Shown here in pieces: positions 59,761 to 64,000 of a stretch of 64,000 bases of DNA (position 1 is its first letter; each line of letters starts with the position of its first letter). The notes under the pieces are model-generated. The model was given only the letters and a program-made list of their open reading frames with translations, had not been told where the DNA came from and did no database searches. Location of the stretch: NCBI RefSeq assembly GCF_012274275.1, contig NZ_JAANZA010000001.1:1054001-1118000 (forward strand), written 5' to 3'. The stretch comes from Cryobacterium sp. BB307. GTDB lineage: Bacteria; Actinomycetota; Actinomycetes; Actinomycetales; Microbacteriaceae. The position numbers and the translations under genes are program-made.

Positions 59761-60834
59761 GTGGACCTGACCCCGTGGGTGCTGCACGTCGACCTCGACC
59801 AGTTCATCGCCGCCGTCGAGGTGCTGCGGCGCCCCGAGCTGGCGGGCAAGCCGCTGATCATCGGCGGGCGAGGCGACCCGACCGAACGCGCGGTGGTCTC
59901 TACAGCGTCCTACGAGGCGCGCGAGTTCGGTGTCGGATCCGGGATGCCGCTGCGCATCGCCGCGCGCAAAGTGCCGGATGCGGTGATCCTGCCCGTCGAT
60001 GCCGAGGCATACCTCGCGAAATCCGACGAGGTGATGACAATTCTGCGGGCACAGCCGGGCGCGCGCGTTCAGGTGCTCGGCTGGGACGAGGCGTTCGTGG
60101 GCATCCTGACGGCGAACCCGGAGTCGGTCGCGCGCCAGCTGCAGCAGGCAGTGCTCGGCGGCACCGGCCTGCACTGCAGCGTCGGCATCGGCGACACACT
60201 CATCCGGGCCAAGGTCGCGACCGGGTTCGGGAAGCCGCGTGGCGTGTTCCGCCTCACCGCCGAGAACTGGTTTGCGGTGATGGGGGATCGGCCCACCGTC
60301 GCGCTGTGGGGCGTCGGCACGAAGATCGCCCGCCGCCTGGCGGGCTGTGGCATCACCACGGTCGCCGAGCTGGCCACCGCCGACCCGGACATCCTCGCCG
60401 CCGAGTTCGGCCCGCGGATGGGACCGTGGTTCGCGCAGCTCGGGCGCGGCGACGGCACCCGGATCGTCGACGACACGCCCTGGGTGGCGCGCGGCCACAG
60501 TCGGGAGACGACGTTCCAGCAGGACCTCACGGACCCGGCGCAGGTCGAGGAGGCTGTGCGCGAACTGGTCGACCGGGTGCTGGAAGACGTGTCGGCGGAG
60601 GGTCGGCCGGTGATCGGGCTGACACTCAAGGTGCGTTATGCGCCGTTCATGACCAAGACCTTCGCCAAGAAGATCCCGCCGGTCACCGAGCGGGAGGTCG
60701 TGCTCGCCCGGGCGCTGGAGCTGGCCGCCAAGCGCGAGCCCGGACGGCCGATTCGGCTGCTGGGGCTGCGCGCCGAGATGCCGATGCCGGATGATGCGCG
60801 CGATGGCCACACTCCCACCCGCGGCGGCTGGTGA
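59761..60834 (+). CDS. Y-family DNA polymerase IV, DinB2-type
   Basis: A 357-residue translesion polymerase without a beta-clamp tail that I can recognise. Catalytic acids: Asp 11 in LHVDLDQFIAAVE and Asp 109/Glu 110 in LGWDEAFVG. The residue at the steric gate, Phe or Tyr in most DinB proteins, is Ile 16. This combination (DLDQF plus an aliphatic gate, RGDPTE, GWDEA) is that of mycobacterial DinB2, which has Leu there and accepts ribonucleotides. GTG 59761 is the first start before the conserved strand; a longer frame from 59677 overlaps the terminator. Confidence 0.85.
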   Translation: MDLTPWVLHVDLDQFIAAVEVLRRPELAGKPLIIGGRGDPTERAVVSTASYEAREFGVGSGMPLRIAARKVPDAVILPVDAEAYLAKSDEVMTILRAQPGARVQVLGWDEAFVGILTANPESVARQLQQAVLGGTGLHCSVGIGDTLIRAKVATGFGKPRGVFRLTAENWFAVMGDRPTVALWGVGTKIARRLAGCGITTVAELATADPDILAAEFGPRMGPWFAQLGRGDGTRIVDDTPWVARGHSRETTFQQDLTDPAQVEEAVRELVDRVLEDVSAEGRPVIGLTLKVRYAPFMTKTFAKKIPPVTEREVVLARALELAAKREPGRPIRLLGLRAEMPMPDDARDGHTPTRGGW

Positions 60835-60854
60835 CCCGCCGGCGACGGTGCAGC

Positions 60855-61484
60855 TTACCCGCCGCCGTGCCTGCTGCGAACCCGGTCGATGAGCCACGAC
60901 GACAGCGTCGCCGCCACGGTGCCGAGCAACGCCAGCCCGCCGAACATCAGCCCAACGGCCACCCACCGCCCCGCCGCGGTGACGGGAAAGTAATCGCCGT
61001 ACCCGACCGAGGTGACGGTGACCGCAACCCACCACGCGGCATCCGCGAACTCGGTGATGTTGGCCCCCGGCGCGTTCTGCTCGGCGTCCAGGACGGCCAG
61101 TGCACCCATGAAGATCAGCAGGACGGATGTCGCCACTGCGTAGATCGCCAACCGTCCCCTGACCGCGGTCCCCGTCTCGGCGCGCAGCGACGGAACCAGG
61201 CGCAGCAGCCGCAACAGCAAAAGCGGACGCAGAATCGGCACCATCACCGCAGCCAGGTTGACCAGGTGGGTGCGAAACCACTCGCCGCGAGCCTCGGCCA
61301 GCACGATGCACACGACGTACTCGACAGCGAATATCAGCCAGATCGCGGCGAGGACCAGACGCGGTACCGCATCGTCCGGTGCCTGGACATTCGCGATCAC
61401 CACCCAGGCATAGACGACGGTGAAGACCACGGCGGCGGCGACCATCGGCCACTGCGTCAGCTGCTGCCAGCGACTGAGCACCAT
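60855..61484 (-). CDS. Potassium channel, single-subunit voltage-gated-like (Ion_trans_2)
   Basis: A 209-residue protein with about five or six helices, including an Arg/Leu-rich S4-like segment RPLLLLRLLRLVPSLRAE, a pore helix and the filter TVTSVGYGDYFPV at about residue 157-169, then a last helix. TSVGYG is the potassium selectivity signature. ATG 61484 is chosen because TATAGT lies exactly 6 nt upstream on the minus strand. No cytoplasmic RCK domain is attached. Confidence 0.87.
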   Translation of the reverse strand: MVLSRWQQLTQWPMVAAAVVFTVVYAWVVIANVQAPDDAVPRLVLAAIWLIFAVEYVVCIVLAEARGEWFRTHLVNLAAVMVPILRPLLLLRLLRLVPSLRAETGTAVRGRLAIYAVATSVLLIFMGALAVLDAEQNAPGANITEFADAAWWVAVTVTSVGYGDYFPVTAAGRWVAVGLMFGGLALLGTVAATLSSWLIDRVRSRHGGG

Positions 61485-61490
61485 GGGACG

Positions 61491-61496
61491 ACTATA
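61491..61496 (-). promoter_or_regulatory. -10 element, leaderless start of potassium channel gene
   Basis: TATAGT on the minus strand is followed by 6 nt and the ATG at 61484; near-consensus and no ribosome site, so the transcript is probably leaderless. Confidence 0.55.
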
Positions 61497-61595
61497 AGTC
61501 GGTCCCCGGGCATCATCCGGCAGGTTCATCCGGTCAGGATGATTGGCGTTCAAAACGCCCACCTCACAATCGGGAGGTAGAGGGAGGAGACTCAC

Positions 61596-63440
61596 ATGAA
61601 AGACGGCTACCCGCTCATCGAGGACCACGGACTCATCGGAGACCTCCAGACCTCGGCTCTCGTGTCGACGGATGGTTCCATCGACTGGTTCTGCGCACCG
61701 CGATTCGATTCGCCGAGCGTGTTCGGGGCGCTCCTCGACCGGGAGAAAGGTGGGTTCTGTCGCATCCGGCCGACCGAGGAGGCGTTCACCACCAAGCAGC
61801 TCTACTTTCCGGACACTGCGATTCTGGTTACCCGATTCCTGACAGAGGACGGTGTCGGCGAGGTCGTCGACTTCATGCCGGTCACGAGTTCGCAGGTACC
61901 GTCCGATCAGCACCGGATCGTGCGCATGTTGCGGTGCATCCGGGGACACATGACCTATGAGCTCGATCTCGCGCCGCGGTTTGACTACGGCCGCGACAAG
62001 CACCAGACGCAGCTCAGTGAAAGCGGGGCCGTCTTTCGTGGCGAGCGGACGTCGATGGCTGTCAGCATTGTGCGGGAAACCGACGACGAGCCGCTGGGTC
62101 AGGGCATGGTCGACGAGGTCGGAGATGTGCACGCGCGAGTGACCTTGGCCGCGGGTGAGATGCGCGGGATGATCCTCGACGTCGGGTCCACCGAGGCTCG
62201 GCAGACGAGTGTCGGCGATGTGTGGAGTCTCTTCAACACCACCGCCCGGTTCTGGACGAACTGGCTCGAGCGGTCCACCTACACGGGCCGCTGGCGCGAG
62301 ATGGTGAATCGTTCGGCGATAACGCTGAAGCTCATGACCTACGCGCCCAGCGGAGGACTCGTCGCCGCCCCCACTGCTGCGTTGCCGGAGCAGATTGGCG
62401 GCGAGCGCAACTGGGACTATCGATTCACTTGGGTTCGGGATGCGTCGTTCTCGGTGTACGCCCTGCTCGCACTCGGCTTCATGGAGGAAGCGCGCGCCTT
62501 CGGCGTCTGGCTGCGGGAACGGGTCACCGACGCGCGAGCGGATGGTGGGACCCCGTTGCAGATCATGTACCGCATCGATGGCTCGAGCGAGCTGAGCGAG
62601 GAGAGCCTCGACCATTGGGAGGGCTACCGGGGCTCATTCCCGGTGCGGATCGGCAACGGCGCAGCCGACCAGCTGCAGCTCGACATCTACGGCGAGATGA
62701 TGGACAGCCTGTATGCGGCGGACCAACGCGGCTTCCAGATGAACTACGTCGGCTGGCTGAAGGTGTGCGAGGTGCTCGACTGGCTCGTGGATCACTGGGA
62801 CCAGCCGGAGGAGGGCATCTGGGAGACCCGCGGCGGTCGGCAGGATTTCACCTACGGCCGGCTGATGTGCTGGGTGGCCTTCGACCGAGGCATCCGCCTC
62901 GCGACGAAACATGGGCGACCGGCCTCCCTCGACAGGTGGATGGCAGCGAGGGACGCGGTATTCAACCAGATCATGGAGAAGGGCTGGAACGTTCAGCGGC
63001 AGGCGTTCGTGCAGCACTACGAGACCGACGTGCTCGATGCGTCGCTGCTGCGGATGGCGGCGCTCGGCTTCATCAGCCACACCGACCCGATGTGGCAGTC
63101 CACCCTGGAAGCGATGGATGGGGAACTCGTCACCGACAGCCTCGTCTACCGGTACGACCCCGAGGCGTCGCCCGATGGGCTGCGTGGTTCAGAGGGCACC
63201 TTCTCGCTGTGCACCTTCACCTACGTCGAGGCGCTGGCGGGGGCCGGGCAGCTGGACAAGGCACGGGTCACCTTCGAGAAGATGCTGACCTACGCCAATC
63301 ACCTCGGCCTGTATTCAGAAGAGATCGCGCTGACTGGTGAGCAGATCGGCAACTTCCCGCAGGCGTTCACGCATCTGGCGTTGATCAACGCGGCCATCAC
63401 GCTGGACGGCAAGCTGACCAAGCGGGCCGAGCGCCGCTGA
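61596..63440 (+). CDS. Glycoside hydrolase family 15 (glucoamylase/trehalase-like)
   Basis: A 614-residue cytoplasmic GH15 protein. The N-terminal beta domain starts YPLIEDHGLIGDLQTSALVS with GSIDWFCAPRFDSPSVFGALL. The (alpha/alpha)6 domain has GGERNWDYRFTWVRDASF, EGYRGSFPVRIGNGAADQLQ and GSEGTFSLCTFTYVEALA, the segments that hold the catalytic glutamates. Bacterial members of this length hydrolyse trehalose or maltooligosaccharides; which one cannot be told here. A strong GGAGGAG precedes ATG 61596. Confidence 0.88.
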   Translation: MKDGYPLIEDHGLIGDLQTSALVSTDGSIDWFCAPRFDSPSVFGALLDREKGGFCRIRPTEEAFTTKQLYFPDTAILVTRFLTEDGVGEVVDFMPVTSSQVPSDQHRIVRMLRCIRGHMTYELDLAPRFDYGRDKHQTQLSESGAVFRGERTSMAVSIVRETDDEPLGQGMVDEVGDVHARVTLAAGEMRGMILDVGSTEARQTSVGDVWSLFNTTARFWTNWLERSTYTGRWREMVNRSAITLKLMTYAPSGGLVAAPTAALPEQIGGERNWDYRFTWVRDASFSVYALLALGFMEEARAFGVWLRERVTDARADGGTPLQIMYRIDGSSELSEESLDHWEGYRGSFPVRIGNGAADQLQLDIYGEMMDSLYAADQRGFQMNYVGWLKVCEVLDWLVDHWDQPEEGIWETRGGRQDFTYGRLMCWVAFDRGIRLATKHGRPASLDRWMAARDAVFNQIMEKGWNVQRQAFVQHYETDVLDASLLRMAALGFISHTDPMWQSTLEAMDGELVTDSLVYRYDPEASPDGLRGSEGTFSLCTFTYVEALAGAGQLDKARVTFEKMLTYANHLGLYSEEIALTGEQIGNFPQAFTHLALINAAITLDGKLTKRAERR

Positions 63441-63447
63441 TCTGCGT

Positions 63448-64000
63448 TCACCTCGCCGGTTCCTCGACCGGCGAGGTGATCTTGCGCGGTAGGAAGGCCG
63501 CCGCGGCAAGGCCGACGACGCCGATTCCGGCGAGCACGAACGTGGCAATCGCATAGTTCTGGCCAGGAGTAGAAGCGATGCCCGCAACGAGGATCGTGCC
63601 GGCGATCGCCGTGCCGAGCGATGACCCGAGGTTGGAGACGCTTCGGGAAAGGCCGGAGATCTCGCCCTGCTTGGACTCGGGGAAGCTCGACTGCACGACA
63701 TTCACCGAGGGCGTGAGCATCAAGCCCACGCCCACCCCGGTGAGCAGGAGCCCTGGCACGAACGCCCACGGGGTCTGGGTGTTGCGCACGAACAGGACCT
63801 CGAAGATCATGCCAACGGTTGTCAGGGCGAAACCGGACATGATCAGCGTCCGCTGCGCGAACCTTTTCGACAACGGGCCCGCGCCGAGGGACGATGCCAG
63901 CAGCCCGACGGTCGCAGCGGTGAAGATGATGCCCGTCTCGATGGCGTTGTAGCCCCGCACCACCTGCAGGAAGCTGGCCACGATGAATGAGAACCCCAGC
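63448..64000 (-). CDS. MFS transporter, C-terminal part (5' end outside window)
   Basis: The frame is open to the window edge, so at least the C-terminal 183 residues are present. About five or six hydrophobic helices are visible, with FSFIVASFLQVVRGYNAIE and LTTVGMIFEVLFVRN. The interhelix motif AGPLSKRFAQR resembles MFS motif A, and the layout fits DHA2 (14-helix) drug-efflux transporters. Substrate unknown. Convergent with the GH15 gene, only 7 bp apart. Confidence 0.78.
   Translation of the reverse strand, partial: LGFSFIVASFLQVVRGYNAIETGIIFTAATVGLLASSLGAGPLSKRFAQRTLIMSGFALTTVGMIFEVLFVRNTQTPWAFVPGLLLTGVGVGLMLTPSVNVVQSSFPESKQGEISGLSRSVSNLGSSLGTAIAGTILVAGIASTPGQNYAIATFVLAGIGVVGLAAAAFLPRKITSPVEEPAR

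Noticed and set aside
58600-61452. 950-residue open frame on the minus strand across katA, dinB2 and the channel gene
   Set aside because: It is antisense to katA and dinB2, crosses the terminator and shows no recognisable domain or start.

Overview
The window comes from a high-GC Gram-positive actinobacterium, most likely a member of Microbacteriaceae. The main evidence is the core block whiB - glycosyltransferase - DUF5719 - metallopeptidase-like - DUF3499 - manB - ahcY (about 43.3-51.7 kb), which matches conserved actinobacterial synteny. Frequent GTG/TTG starts, many 4-bp ATGA/GTGA gene overlaps and several start codons lying 6-7 nt after a TAnnnT -10 motif (probable leaderless mRNAs) agree with this. 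No rRNA, tRNA, transposase or CRISPR array was seen.

Region 1 (1-31.8 kb) is a large surface-glycan locus, visibly less GC-rich than what follows. It opens with a GT2 / DUF2304 / DUF2142 membrane-glycosylation module. Next come the genes for an amidinated diacetamido-uronic acid: a UDP-sugar dehydrogenase (WbpA-like), an oxidoreductase, aminotransferase and acetyltransferase set (WbpB/E/D-like), two WbpG-like PP-loop amidotransferases, one HisH-like glutaminase and one HisF-like ammonia channel. A third PP-loop enzyme carries its own class II glutaminase domain. At least six glycosyltransferases, an ABC flippase and a secreted LGFP-repeat wall protein are interspersed. The region ends with six genes that together match the whole pathway to CMP-pseudaminic acid (pseF, pseG / pseB, pseC, pseI, pseH), in two divergent operons.

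Region 2 (31.8-43.3 kb) is GC-rich and supplies further polysaccharide functions: a Wzx-type flippase, two tandem GDP-mannose 4,6-dehydratase paralogues, a methyltransferase, two O-antigen polymerase/ligase-like membrane proteins, mannose-6-phosphate isomerase and UDP-glucose 4-epimerase. It also has a GlxA-type regulator with an operator array, and an inserted AT-richer gene for a membrane-anchored Nudix-like protein.

Region 3 (43.3-64 kb) is mainly core genome: the whiB-to-ahcY block, a four-gene valine/isobutyryl-CoA degradation operon (51.8-55.8 kb), divergent RDD and SpoIIM membrane proteins, a Fur-type regulator with a catalase behind a promoter that overlaps a clear inverted-repeat operator, a DinB2-type polymerase with isoleucine at the steric gate, a potassium channel, a GH15 glycosidase and the 3' part of an MFS transporter.

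Taken together, the first 43 kb probably builds a cell-wall or capsular polysaccharide containing pseudaminic acid and acetamidino sugars. The three-enzyme amidotransferase set is the least conventional part: two paralogues without a zinc ribbon apparently share one HisH/HisF pair, and the third is a self-contained fusion.
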